A DNA stretch of 7,489 nt from an uncultured Dyadobacter sp. (GCA_946481035.1 CAMLNK010000176.1:1-7489), one strand, 5' to 3'; shown: positions 1 through 7,489, counted from the first letter of the stretch. Notes: generated by a model from the letters alone, not told the origin. A program made the numbers and translations.

Positions 1-622
1 CCATGTTGGATTTCAATGTAATGTCCGGTTTGGCCGGGTCAACAATGTAAATGCGCTTGCCGATGGGAACGTAATGGACCAGTCCGGCTGCCGGGTATAC
101 CGCCAGCGACGTCCCGATTACGAGGAACAAATCCGCCTGTTCGGTCACATCCACGGCTATTTCCATCATGGGCACTTCTTCGCCGAACCACACGATATGC
201 GGCCGCAACTGGCTCCCTAGCTCGCACAAATCGCCTGTTTTAAGCTCCCAGCCCGTCATTTCATATACCAGCTTCGGATCTTTCGTGCTTCGCGATTTAA
301 ATAGCTCTCCGTGCAAATGGATTACTTTCGTGGAGCCTGCGATTTCGTGCAGATTGTCGACGTTCTGCGTCACAATCGTTACGTCGAAGTGTTTTTCCAG
401 TTCCGCCAGCGCGTAATGTGCCGCATTAGGCTTCACATCGGCTGCCTGTTTCCGGCGCTCGTTATAGAAATCGAGCACCAGTTGCTGGTTACGGAGCCAG
501 CCTTCCGGCGTGGCCACGTCCTCAATGCGGTAATTATCCCAAAGCCCATTATTATCTCTAAAAGTACTGATCCCGCTTTCTGCGCTGATCCCTGCTCCGG
601 AAAGTACGACTAGTTTTTTCAT
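1..622 (-). CDS. cobB: NAD+-dependent protein deacylase, sirtuin family (CobB-like), C-terminus cut by window edge
   Basis: This is a sirtuin that removes acyl groups from lysine side chains using NAD+, releasing nicotinamide and O-acyl-ADP-ribose in the cytoplasm. I read 207 residues from the ATG at 622-620, starting MKKLVVLSGAGISAESGIS. The Rossmann NAD-binding motif GAGIS is at residues 9-13, followed by TFR at 20-22. TQNVD at 85-89 carries the NAD-contacting Gln86, Asn87 and Asp89. The catalytic histidine is His104 in HLHGE. WFGE (145-148) and GTSL (170-173) complete the core. Tyr53 and Arg56 (YNER) match the YxxR pair that marks class III enzymes such as SIRT5 and E. coli CobB, which prefer succinyl and malonyl groups. 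The usual four zinc cysteines are absent; only Cys133 lies in that segment. About 25 C-terminal residues are probably missing to the left. The gene follows topA after 60 bases with no visible terminator, so it is probably the distal gene of the same transcript. No good Shine-Dalgarno is seen. Family is certain; acyl preference is inferred. Confidence 0.95.
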   Translation of the reverse strand, partial: MKKLVVLSGAGISAESGISTFRDNNGLWDNYRIEDVATPEGWLRNQQLVLDFYNERRKQAADVKPNAAHYALAELEKHFDVTIVTQNVDNLHEIAGSTKVIHLHGELFKSRSTKDPKLVYEMTGWELKTGDLCELGSQLRPHIVWFGEEVPMMEIAVDVTEQADLFLVIGTSLAVYPAAGLVHYVPIGKRIYIVDPAKPDITLKSNM

Positions 623-682
623 GGGCTTTTTCGTGTTTATCGTGGATAATAGCGGCTCGTACCGCGATGTTTTCGTGCAATG

Positions 683-3067
683 CTACTTTTTGGCAGCTTT
701 TTTAGCTGCCGGCTTCTTAGCCGCCGGAGCTTTTGCCGCAGCCGCAGCAGGTTTTTTTGCACCACCACGTCCCGCAGGCTTATCCGGCGTTTCAGCCGCC
801 AGTTTCAACACTTGTTCGTAAGTAAGCGAAGCAGGTTCGGTACCTTTCGGGATCTTCACATTCTTTTTACCAAAAGCAATGTAAGGCCCGTACCGCCCGT
901 TCAAAACCTTCGCCTCCGGATCTTCCGCAAACTCTTTAATCGTGCGGTTAGAATCCTGCAAACGCTTTTCGCCGATGATCTCGATCAATCGGTCCTCGGT
1001 CACAGCCATCGGATCGTCGGTCTTCGCCAGCGAGTAATATTTGCCGTCGTGCTTTACATAAGGACCGAATTTGCCGACATTCACGACCATATCCTTGTCC
1101 TCGAAGAAGCCGACCTGGCGAGGCAGCTTGAACAACTCAAATGCCTCTTCCAGCGTAATCGTTTCCATCAACTGGCCCTTCTGCAAGCTCGCAAAACGGG
1201 GTTTTTCTTCATCTTCCACATCGCCGATCTGCACATAAGGCCCGTACTTTCCGATTCTGACAGAAACTTTCTTGCCCGTCACAGGATCTTCTCCCAAATC
1301 ACGCGAGGTAAGGCTCTTGTCAATCGCTTCCTCACGCGCCTCGGCAACTTTCTTCTGGAATGGCGTGTAAAAGTCCTTGATCATCTGCTGCCAGCCCAAC
1401 TGGCCTTCCGCAATGTGGTCGAAGTCTTTCTCAACATTCGCTGTAAATGAGTAGTCGACGATGTCCTGGAAATGGCTCACGAGAAAATCGTTCACCACCA
1501 TTCCGGTGCTGGTAGGGAAGAGTTTAGCCTTTTCCGAACCATAGACTTCTTTATTGACCTTGCTTTTGATCTGCTCGTTGGCAAGGGTCATTTCCTTGAA
1601 TTCCCTTTCAAAACCCTGACGGTCTTCTTTGACGATATATTCCCGTTTCAGGATCGTCGAGATCGTGGGCGCGTAGGTAGACGGCCTTCCGATCCCCATT
1701 TCTTCCAGTTTCTTCACCAGACTCGCCTCCGTATAGCGGGGCGGGTTACGGGTAAATCGCTCCGTTGCTTTCATATCCGCCAGTTTCAGGATCTGACCGA
1801 TATTCAGCGGAGGAAGCATTCCTTTTTGTTCTTCATCACCTTCATCATCGCTGGATTCCAGGTATACTTTCAGGAATCCTTCGAATTTGATCACCTCGCC
1901 TTGCGCTACCAGTTCTTCCGAGGTCGTCGAAATGCCGATCGTGGCCGTGGTACGCTCCAATTGCGCGTCCGACATTTGCGAGGCTATGGCACGTTTCCAG
2001 ATCAGCTCGTACAAGCGTTGCTCGTTGCGGTCGCTGCTGCCTACCAGCGTAGAGAAGTCGGTAGGGCGGATCGCTTCGTGCGCTTCTTGTGCCGACTCGG
2101 ACTTGGTTTTGAATATACGACGGTTATAGTATTCGTCCCCATATTCTTTCGTGATCTGCTGCTTTGACTTATCCAACGCTTCTTCCGACAGATTTGTAGA
2201 GTCGGTACGCATGTATGAAATCTTACCGGCTTCGTACAGGCGCTGTGCGACGGTCATCGTTTGCGCTACTGAAAAACTCAGCTTGCGGGATGCTTCCTGT
2301 TGTAATGTAGAAGTTGTAAATGGCGGTGCAGGTGTTTTTTTAGCAGGTTTTACTTCAAGATTACGGATCGAGAACTGTGCCCCGATGCATTTTTCCAGAA
2401 ACTGGTAAGCTTCCTGTTCGGTAGGGAAGTTCTTGGCCAGCTCGGCATTCAATACTTTACCATTACCTAAATCGAAATGCGCGGTTACCTTAAAACTGCT
2501 TTTCGACCTGAACGCGTCGATTTCCCGTTCGCGTTCCACTATTATACGTACGGCCACCGATTGTACCCGGCCGGCCGAAAGGTTTGATTTACCGATCCTG
2601 ATCTTTTTCCAAAGTACGGGTGACAGTTCGTAACCCACAAGGCGGTCGAGAATACGGCGTGCCTGCTGGGCGTCTACCAGGGCCGTGTCGATGGTCCGCG
2701 GCTTTTCGATGGCATTCCGAAGCGCGGTTTTGGTGATCTCCCGGAACACGATCCGCTTGGTATTGTCGGGCAGGCCCAGGGCCTCCTTCAAATGCCAGGA
2801 AATAGCCTCTCCCTCGCGGTCATCATCGGTCGCGAGCCAAACCTCTGCATCTTTTGCCAGTTTTTTGAGCTCTGAAATGACTTTGACTTTATCGGAGGAG
2901 ATTTCGTAAGAGGGTTGGAAACCATGCTCAACATCAACACCCATATCATGTTCCGGGAGGTCACGAACATGTCCGAAACTGGACTTGACAGTGAAATCCT
3001 GCCCTAGGTAACTTTCTATGGTTTTGGCCTTCGCCGGTGACTCTACGATCACCAGATTTTTTGACAT
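683..3067 (-). CDS. topA: DNA topoisomerase I (type IA), 794 aa
   Basis: TopA relaxes negative supercoils by cutting one DNA strand and passing the other through the break. The TOPRIM domain spans roughly residues 1-120, with Glu9 in the VESPAKAKTIE motif and the metal-binding DxDxE acids Asp81, Asp83 and Glu85. The catalytic tyrosine is Tyr285 in YMRTDS, with Arg287 as the conserved neighbour. EMGIGRPSTYA (456-466) belongs to the core gate domains. In place of the tetracysteine zinc ribbons of E. coli TopA (865 aa), the C-terminus has three GxYGPY-type repeats (606-611, 665-670, 724-729), ending in a Lys/Ala-rich tail (about 768-794). The whole protein has a single cysteine, Cys227. I chose the ATG at 3067-3065 because homology begins at MSKNLVIVESPAK. 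An in-frame ATG 18 codons upstream (3121) lies above the predicted -7 element, so it would not be in the mRNA. The stop is TAG at 685-683. Probably the first gene of a topA-sirtuin transcript. Confidence 0.97.
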   Translation of the reverse strand: MSKNLVIVESPAKAKTIESYLGQDFTVKSSFGHVRDLPEHDMGVDVEHGFQPSYEISSDKVKVISELKKLAKDAEVWLATDDDREGEAISWHLKEALGLPDNTKRIVFREITKTALRNAIEKPRTIDTALVDAQQARRILDRLVGYELSPVLWKKIRIGKSNLSAGRVQSVAVRIIVEREREIDAFRSKSSFKVTAHFDLGNGKVLNAELAKNFPTEQEAYQFLEKCIGAQFSIRNLEVKPAKKTPAPPFTTSTLQQEASRKLSFSVAQTMTVAQRLYEAGKISYMRTDSTNLSEEALDKSKQQITKEYGDEYYNRRIFKTKSESAQEAHEAIRPTDFSTLVGSSDRNEQRLYELIWKRAIASQMSDAQLERTTATIGISTTSEELVAQGEVIKFEGFLKVYLESSDDEGDEEQKGMLPPLNIGQILKLADMKATERFTRNPPRYTEASLVKKLEEMGIGRPSTYAPTISTILKREYIVKEDRQGFEREFKEMTLANEQIKSKVNKEVYGSEKAKLFPTSTGMVVNDFLVSHFQDIVDYSFTANVEKDFDHIAEGQLGWQQMIKDFYTPFQKKVAEAREEAIDKSLTSRDLGEDPVTGKKVSVRIGKYGPYVQIGDVEDEEKPRFASLQKGQLMETITLEEAFELFKLPRQVGFFEDKDMVVNVGKFGPYVKHDGKYYSLAKTDDPMAVTEDRLIEIIGEKRLQDSNRTIKEFAEDPEAKVLNGRYGPYIAFGKKNVKIPKGTEPASLTYEQVLKLAAETPDKPAGRGGAKKPAAAAAKAPAAKKPAAKKAAKK
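686..768 (-). repeat. Low-complexity Lys/Ala/Pro-rich coding segment (TopA tail)
   Basis: The last roughly 27 codons of topA encode an imperfect PAAKK/AAK repeat, ending KKPAAKKAAKK just before the stop. It is basic and predicted to be disordered, like the C-terminal tails of histone H1 and of actinobacterial TopA, where a lysine-rich tail helps hold DNA. It lies beyond the last GxYGPY repeat and has no fold of its own. Its alanine and lysine codons make the DNA internally repetitive, so its length may vary between strains. The function here is inferred from composition only. Confidence 0.75.
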
Positions 3068-3105
3068 AACTTTGGATTTAAGGACCTGGTCGCACTTTGA
3101 ATGTC

Positions 3106-3138
3106 CAAATATAGGGCACAATCCGAGAAAAAATCAAA
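3106..3138 (-). promoter_or_regulatory. Predicted Bacteroidota sigma-A promoter for topA
   Basis: Read on the minus strand, TATATTTG (3113-3106) is an exact match to the Bacteroidota -7 consensus TAnnTTTG. A TTTG (3138-3135) sits 21 bases upstream as a plausible -33 element, within the spacing range reported for this phylum. Transcription would begin near position 3100, giving a leader of about 30 bases before the ATG at 3067. This placement argues against the longer topA start at 3121. The motif match is seen directly; promoter activity is inferred. Confidence 0.6.
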
Positions 3139-3232
3139 GCCCAAATAAAAGGTGAGCGAAAAACGGAGCGCGCCGCAGAGCCTCCCGAAGGGGGTATTTC
3201 AAATTATCTGCTGAATACACAGGTTGTCAGAA

Positions 3233-3246
3233 CAAAAATTTTTTTG
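3233..3246. other. A-tract/T-tract (CAAAAATTTTTTTG), possible bent DNA
   Basis: Five A residues are followed directly by seven T residues, bounded by C and G, in the middle of the divergent intergenic region. Such A-then-T tracts narrow the minor groove and curve DNA, and can act as UP-like elements or binding sites for nucleoid proteins. It lies about 120 bases upstream of the topA -7 element and about 85-90 bases upstream of the proposed acnB -7 elements. It may equally be neutral AT-rich sequence. Confidence 0.3.
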
Positions 3247-3328
3247 CGAAGGTTATCTAAATGTACGATTAGAATATACTGGTTTTAAATAGTAGGGAAA
3301 ATCGGCCGGAATGCCTCCGTATATTCTG

Positions 3329-3344
3329 TAATTTCGTACTTTCG
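3329..3344 (+). promoter_or_regulatory. Candidate tandem -7 elements for acnB (TAATTTCG, TACTTTCG)
   Basis: Two back-to-back octamers each match the Bacteroidota -7 consensus TAnnTTTG at five of six fixed positions, with C for the third T. Transcription from either would start around 3343-3352 and leave a leader of about 45-50 bases before the acnB ATG. No TTG lies at the expected -33 spacing, so the call rests on the -7 elements and their position alone. Only one of the two may be used. Confidence 0.4.
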
Positions 3345-3394
3345 CCCGTTTTATTGACAACAGATATTGCCTTTAACATTGAAAAGATTTCATC

Positions 3395-6166
3395 ATGAAT
3401 ATCTATCAGGATTACATTAAAGAGATTGAAGAAAGAAAAACCCAGGGGCTTCACCCGAAGCCGATTGATGGTGCTGAATTGCTGGGCGAAATCATCGCAC
3501 AGATTAAAGATTCTGGAAACGAGTACCGGGAAGACTCTCTTAAATTTTTTATTTACAACACTTTACCAGGAACCACCAGTGCTGCCGGCGTAAAAGCCAG
3601 GTTTTTGAAGGAGATCATTCTGGGGGAGTCCGTAGTAGAAGAAATATCACCTGCATTTGCTTTTGAGCTGCTGTCGCACATGAAAGGCGGCCCTTCGATC
3701 AGTGTATTGCTCGACCTGGCCCTGGGTGACGACGCCGCTATCGCAAAACAAGCTGCGGAAGTTCTTAAAACACAGGTTTTCCTTTATGATGCGGACACCG
3801 ACCGTCTGAAAGAGGCATTCAAAAGCGGCAGCGAAATCGCGAAAGACATTTTGGAAAGCTACGCGAAGGCTGAGTTCTTTACGAAACTGCCGGACGTGCC
3901 CGAAGAAATTCATATAGTTACGTTCATTGCAGGTGAGGGCGACATTTCAACCGATTTGCTTTCCCCCGGAAACCAGGCCCACTCGCGTTCCGACCGCGAA
4001 TTGCATGGCCAATGCATGATCACGCCGAAGGCACAACAAGAAATCAGGTTGTTGCAGGAACAACATCCCGGCAAGAGCGTGATGCTGATCGCGGAAAAGG
4101 GTACCATGGGTGTGGGTTCGTCCCGGATGTCGGGTGTGAACAACGTGGCGCTTTGGACCGGTAAACAGGCAAGCCCATACGTTCCGTTCGTGAATATCGC
4201 TCCTATCGTGGGCGGTACCAACGGCATTTCGCCGATTTTCCTTACCACAGTGGATGTTACCGGCGGTATTGGTATCGACCTCAAAAACTGGGTTAAAAAG
4301 GTAGACGCAGACGGTAATGTAGTGCGCAACGAGGGCGGCGATCCTATTCTGGAAGAAGTTTACTCGGTTGCTACGGGTACTGTTCTTACTATTAATACCA
4401 AAACAAAGAAACTTTATAACGGCGAGCAGGAGCTGATCGACATTTCGAAGGCGCTTACGCCTCAGAAAAAGGAATTCATCAGAGCAGGCGGATCATATGC
4501 GATTGTATTTGGTAAAAAAATCCAGACGGTAGCAGCGAAGATCCTGGGTATTGAACCTACGCCGGTATTCGCTCCGTCGAAAGAGATTTCCAACGAAGGG
4601 CAGGGACTTACGGCGGTTGAAAAAATCTTCAACAGAAATGCAGTTGGTACTACGCCGGGTAAGATTTTGCATGCCGGTTCGGATGTTCGCGTGGAGGTCA
4701 ATATCGTCGGCTCACAGGATACGACGGGCCTTATGACTGCCCAGGAACTGGAATCGATGGCTGCGACGGTGATTTCGCCGATCGTCGACGGTGCGTACCA
4801 GTCGGGCTGCCATACCGCATCGGTTTGGGATAAAAAAGCGCAGGCTAACATCCCGAAACTAATGAAGTTTATGAACGAATTCGGTTTGATCACCGCCCGT
4901 GACCCGAAAGGAGAATACCATTCTATGACCGATGTAATCCACAAGGTGCTTAACGACATCACAGTGGACGAATGGGCGATCATCATCGGCGGCGACTCGC
5001 ACACGAGGATGTCCAAAGGTGTTGCTTTCGGGGCCGACTCAGGAACCGTTGCAATTGCATTGGCTACCGGTGAAGCGTCCATGCCGATCCCTGAATCAGT
5101 GAAAGTGACATTCAAAGGTGACATGAAGGAGCACATGGATTTCCGTGATGTGGTTCATGCTACACAAGCCCAGATGTTGCAGCAGTTTGGTGGAGAGAAC
5201 GTATTCCAGGGCCGCATTATCGAGGTTCACATCGGAACGCTGCCTGCCGACCAGGCATTTACATTTACCGACTGGACTGCGGAAATGAAGGCTAAGGCTT
5301 CTATCTGCATTTCAGAAGACGACACGCTGATCGAATCACTGGAAATTGCGAAAAACAGAATCCAGATCATGATCGACAAGGGCATGGATAACCACAAACA
5401 GGTTCTTCAAGGCTTGATCAATAAGGCTGATAAGCGCATTGCAGAGATCAAATCCGGTGAAAAACCAGCGCTGACTCCGGATGTGAATGCGAAATATTAC
5501 GCGGAAGTGGTGGTGGACCTGGACGTGATCGTTGAGCCGATGATCGCAGACCCGGATGTGAACAATAAAGATGTTTCCAAAAGATATACGCACGATACGA
5601 TCCGGCCTATCTCTTTCTACGGAGATGATAAAAAGGTAGACCTCGGTTTTGTTGGTTCATGTATGGTGCACAAGGGAGACTTGAAAATTGTTTCTCAAAT
5701 GCTCAAAAACCTGGAAGAACAGCAAGGCAAGGTGGAATTCCACGCACCGCTTGTGGTGGCAGCGCCTACCTATAATATCATCGAAGAGCTGAAAACCGAA
5801 GGAGACTGGGACGTGTTGCAGAAATACTCCGGTTTCGAATTCGACGATAATGCTCCGAAAGTAGCCGCACGCACCGAATACGAAAATATGATGTACCTGG
5901 AACGCCCGGGCTGTAACCTTTGCATGGGTAACCAGGAAAAAGCAGCCAAAGGGGATACCGTTCTGGCAACCTCAACCCGTCTTTTCCAGGGCAGGGTCGT
6001 GGAAGATTCAGATCGCAAAAAAGGAGAGTCGCTGCTTGCATCTACGCCGGTTGTAGTGCTTTCGGCCATTCTTGGACGCATTCCTAATATGGATGAGTAC
6101 AAAGCCGCGGTGGTGGGCATTGACCTGACCAAGTTCGCACCTCCCATCAAGACCCTGAGCAGGTAG
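3395..6166 (+). CDS. acnB: Aconitate hydratase B (bifunctional aconitase 2 / 2-methylisocitrate dehydratase), 923 aa
   Basis: AcnB isomerises citrate to isocitrate through cis-aconitate in the TCA cycle; family members also hydrate 2-methyl-cis-aconitate in the methylcitrate pathway. The order is typical of AcnB: an N-terminal HEAT-like helical domain (about 1-165), the swivel domain 4 (about 172-400, with GDIST near 185 and the substrate-binding SSR at 242-244), then catalytic domains 1-3. GGDSHTR is at 532-538. The 4Fe-4S ligands are Cys756 (GSCM) and the pair Cys840 and Cys843 (GCNLCMGNQ). At 923 aa it is longer than E. coli AcnB (865 aa), with extra residues before the first cluster cysteine and about 25 more between the first and second. 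The start [15 protein letters not shown] follows a purine-rich GAAAAGA (3381-3387) seven bases upstream. Stop is TAG. A second aconitase follows after 56 bases with no terminator seen, which suggests an operon. All three cluster ligands are present, so it should be active. Confidence 0.95.
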   Translation: MNIYQDYIKEIEERKTQGLHPKPIDGAELLGEIIAQIKDSGNEYREDSLKFFIYNTLPGTTSAAGVKARFLKEIILGESVVEEISPAFAFELLSHMKGGPSISVLLDLALGDDAAIAKQAAEVLKTQVFLYDADTDRLKEAFKSGSEIAKDILESYAKAEFFTKLPDVPEEIHIVTFIAGEGDISTDLLSPGNQAHSRSDRELHGQCMITPKAQQEIRLLQEQHPGKSVMLIAEKGTMGVGSSRMSGVNNVALWTGKQASPYVPFVNIAPIVGGTNGISPIFLTTVDVTGGIGIDLKNWVKKVDADGNVVRNEGGDPILEEVYSVATGTVLTINTKTKKLYNGEQELIDISKALTPQKKEFIRAGGSYAIVFGKKIQTVAAKILGIEPTPVFAPSKEISNEGQGLTAVEKIFNRNAVGTTPGKILHAGSDVRVEVNIVGSQDTTGLMTAQELESMAATVISPIVDGAYQSGCHTASVWDKKAQANIPKLMKFMNEFGLITARDPKGEYHSMTDVIHKVLNDITVDEWAIIIGGDSHTRMSKGVAFGADSGTVAIALATGEASMPIPESVKVTFKGDMKEHMDFRDVVHATQAQMLQQFGGENVFQGRIIEVHIGTLPADQAFTFTDWTAEMKAKASICISEDDTLIESLEIAKNRIQIMIDKGMDNHKQVLQGLINKADKRIAEIKSGEKPALTPDVNAKYYAEVVVDLDVIVEPMIADPDVNNKDVSKRYTHDTIRPISFYGDDKKVDLGFVGSCMVHKGDLKIVSQMLKNLEEQQGKVEFHAPLVVAAPTYNIIEELKTEGDWDVLQKYSGFEFDDNAPKVAARTEYENMMYLERPGCNLCMGNQEKAAKGDTVLATSTRLFQGRVVEDSDRKKGESLLASTPVVVLSAILGRIPNMDEYKAAVVGIDLTKFAPPIKTLSR

Positions 6167-6222
6167 TCACTGGTGGTACAGTTGTTGATAAGTGTGAATG
6201 TGTAATCATTAATTTGAGAGAT

Positions 6223-7489
6223 ATGGCGTTTGACTTAGATATGATCAAGGGTGTTTACGCCCGCATGGAACAAAGAATAGAAGCCGCCCGTAAGATTGTA
6301 GGGCGGCCTCTGACCTTGGCAGAGAAGATTTTATACTCCCACTTGTGGGAAGGAACCCCCACTCAGAGTTACGAACGTGGTAAATCGTACGTAGATTTTG
6401 CTCCCGACCGCGTTGCGATGCAGGATGCAACCGCACAGATGGCGCTTCTGCAATTCATGCAGGCAGGCCGCCCGAAAGTAGCGGTTCCTTCTACAGTTCA
6501 CTGCGATCACCTTATTCAGGCTGAGGTGGGTGCTGCACAGGATTTGAAAAATGCCGTAGATAAGAATAAAGAAGTATACGATTTCCTTTCGTCCGTATCC
6601 AATAAATATGGTATCGGTTTCTGGCGCGCAGGCGCCGGGATCATCCACCAGGTAGTGCTCGAAAATTATGCATTCCCCGGCGGTATGATGATCGGTACCG
6701 ACTCTCACACGCCTAACGCGGGTGGCTTGGGTATGATCGCGATCGGTGTCGGTGGTGCGGATGCGTCGGACGTGATGTCGGGCCTGGCATGGGAGCTTAA
6801 AATGCCGCGCCTGATCGGTGTAAAACTGACAGGCAGACTGAGTGGATGGACAGCTGCGAAAGACGTGATCCTTTGGGTTGCGGGCCAGCTTACGGTTAAA
6901 GGAGGCACAGGCTATGTAGTCGAATATTTCGGCGAGGGAGCTGAAAGCCTTTCTGCGACCGGCAAAGGTACCATCTGTAATATGGGTGCCGAAATCGGTG
7001 CAACCACTTCGATCTTCGCTTATGACGAGAAGAGCGCTGCTTACCTGAGAGCCACAGAGCGTGCCGACGTAGCAGATGCCGCGGATGCCATTAAGCAACA
7101 CCTTCGCGCAGATGATGAAGTGTACGCTGATCCTGCAACTTATTACGATCAGCTGCTCGAACTCGATCTGTCTACGCTCGAACCGCATATCAACGGACCA
7201 TTTACGCCGGATCTGGCCTGGCCGCTTTCCAAATTCGCTACGGCGGTCAAAGAAAACGGTTGGCCCGAAGTGCTTTCGGTGGGTCTGATCGGGTCTTGTA
7301 CCAACTCTTCCTATGAAGACGTGAGCCGCGCAGCTTCGCTGGCCCGGCAGGCTGTTGATAAGAAATTGCAGGTAACCTCCGAATATACCATTACACCCGG
7401 TTCGGAACAGGTAAGATACACGGTAGAGCGCGACGGCTTCCTCGATACATTCGAGCAAATCGGCGGGGTGGTGCTCGCCAATGCCTGCG
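6223..7489 (+). CDS. Aconitate hydratase, mitochondrial (ACO2) type, C-terminal part beyond window
   Basis: This is a second aconitase for the citrate/isocitrate step, of the class that includes mitochondrial ACO2 (about 755 aa mature), with domains ordered 1-2-3-linker-4. I read 422 residues from ATG 6223 ([19 protein letters not shown]); the rest lies to the right. [10 protein letters not shown] carries the catalytic Asp95-His96 dyad, TDSHTPN at 159-165 is the active-site signature, and [12 protein letters not shown] and [12 protein letters not shown] are close to the animal enzyme. The first 4Fe-4S ligand is Cys359 (GSCTNSS). The second, Cys422 (LANAC), is the last complete codon in the window. 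The 63-residue gap equals that between Cys358 and Cys421 of pig heart aconitase. The swivel domain is not visible. The start follows GAGAG (6216-6220), too close to be a strong ribosome site; a second in-frame ATG is at 6241. It is 56 bases downstream of acnB, so probably co-transcribed and possibly translationally linked. It is often labelled acnA, but it differs from the longer E. coli AcnA (891 aa). Confidence 0.95.
   Translation, partial: MAFDLDMIKGVYARMEQRIEAARKIVGRPLTLAEKILYSHLWEGTPTQSYERGKSYVDFAPDRVAMQDATAQMALLQFMQAGRPKVAVPSTVHCDHLIQAEVGAAQDLKNAVDKNKEVYDFLSSVSNKYGIGFWRAGAGIIHQVVLENYAFPGGMMIGTDSHTPNAGGLGMIAIGVGGADASDVMSGLAWELKMPRLIGVKLTGRLSGWTAAKDVILWVAGQLTVKGGTGYVVEYFGEGAESLSATGKGTICNMGAEIGATTSIFAYDEKSAAYLRATERADVADAADAIKQHLRADDEVYADPATYYDQLLELDLSTLEPHINGPFTPDLAWPLSKFATAVKENGWPEVLSVGLIGSCTNSSYEDVSRAASLARQAVDKKLQVTSEYTITPGSEQVRYTVERDGFLDTFEQIGGVVLANAC

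Larger units (their letters stand above)
3068..3394. other. Divergent intergenic region between topA and acnB
   Basis: This 327-base spacer separates two divergently transcribed units and should hold both promoters. The left end carries a good Bacteroidota-type promoter for topA. The right end carries two adjacent TAnnTTCG elements about 50-65 bases before acnB. The middle has an A5T7 tract (3233-3246), probably intrinsically curved, and a short GC hairpin (3182-3194) with a GAA loop but no T-run, so not a convincing terminator. TTATCT occurs twice (3204-3209 and 3251-3256). I see no RNA gene, no credible small ORF and no clear operator palindrome. Confidence 0.75.

Noticed and set aside
680..1450. 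A 256-codon plus-strand open frame opposite the topA 3' end
   Set aside because: It is antisense to the conserved TopA C-terminal repeats, has a Phe/Arg-rich composition typical of shadow frames, and shows no domain.
1472..2167. A 231-codon plus-strand open frame opposite the topA middle
   Set aside because: It is antisense to conserved TopA core motifs, and its Arg/Phe/His-rich translation is not protein-like.
3068..3121. 18-residue N-terminal extension of TopA from the ATG at 3121
   Set aside because: Conserved TopA sequence begins at the ATG at 3067, and the predicted -7 element lies within the extension.
3182..3194. Short GC hairpin CTCCC-GAA-GGGGG in the divergent region
   Set aside because: It has only five pairs, one of them U-G, with no T-run on either strand, and it lies where no transcript needs to end.
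3354..3359. TTGACA, a perfect E. coli -35 hexamer, upstream of acnB
   Set aside because: No -10 hexamer follows at 16-18 bases, the start site would leave almost no leader, and the Bacteroidota housekeeping sigma factor does not use this consensus.
3269..3454. A 61-codon minus-strand frame spanning the acnB start
   Set aside because: It overlaps the acnB 5' end and its proposed promoter, has no convincing ribosome site, and its Phe/Ile/Leu-rich sequence is what AT-rich DNA gives by chance.
4462..5136. A 224-codon minus-strand open frame opposite acnB
   Set aside because: It overlaps the AcnB catalytic region including GGDSHTR, and no family is recognisable in the translation.
6167..6222. 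Possible hairpin or internal promoter in the acnB-aconitase gap
   Set aside because: Only a four-base CACT/AGTG pairing with a long loop is present, and no TAnnTTTG element sits at a workable distance from the ATG.
6331..7458. A 375-codon open frame on the minus strand opposite the second aconitase
   Set aside because: It lies wholly antisense to a gene with clear aconitase motifs. Its translation is Cys/Arg/His-rich and resembles no family. Codon bias of the real gene keeps the antisense frame open.

Overview
The window looks like chromosomal housekeeping DNA from a member of the Bacteroidota, most likely a Cytophagales genus such as Dyadobacter or a relative. Three things point that way: a TAnnTTTG-type -7 element in front of topA, weak Shine-Dalgarno sequences at every start, and protein subtypes typical of the phylum (a sirtuin without zinc cysteines, a DNA topoisomerase I with GxYGPY C-terminal repeats instead of zinc ribbons, and a long-form AcnB). 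GC content is roughly half by eye. The genus is a guess; the phylum is better supported.

Layout: two gene pairs diverge from a 327-base intergenic region (3068-3394). Leftward on the minus strand runs topA (3067-683), followed after 60 bases by a class III-like sirtuin deacylase (622-1, cut by the window edge just before its C-terminus). Rightward on the plus strand runs an AcnB-type aconitase (3395-6166), followed after 56 bases by a second, mitochondrial-type aconitase (6223 to the right edge). The second aconitase is cut one base after the codon for its second iron-sulfur cysteine. I see no terminator in either short gap, so each pair is probably co-transcribed.

Function: the right half encodes two structurally different aconitases (domain order HEAT-4-1-2-3 versus 1-2-3-4) for the citrate/isocitrate step of the TCA cycle. 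AcnB may also act on 2-methylisocitrate. The left half links the enzyme that relaxes negative supercoils to an NAD+-dependent protein deacylase. E. coli CobB is reported to deacetylate TopA, and this TopA carries a lysine/alanine-rich tail, so the pairing is worth a look.

I found no mobile element, CRISPR array, RNA gene, phage or defence module, and nothing that amounts to a new multi-gene system. The findings concern subtype features, gene pairing and promoter elements.
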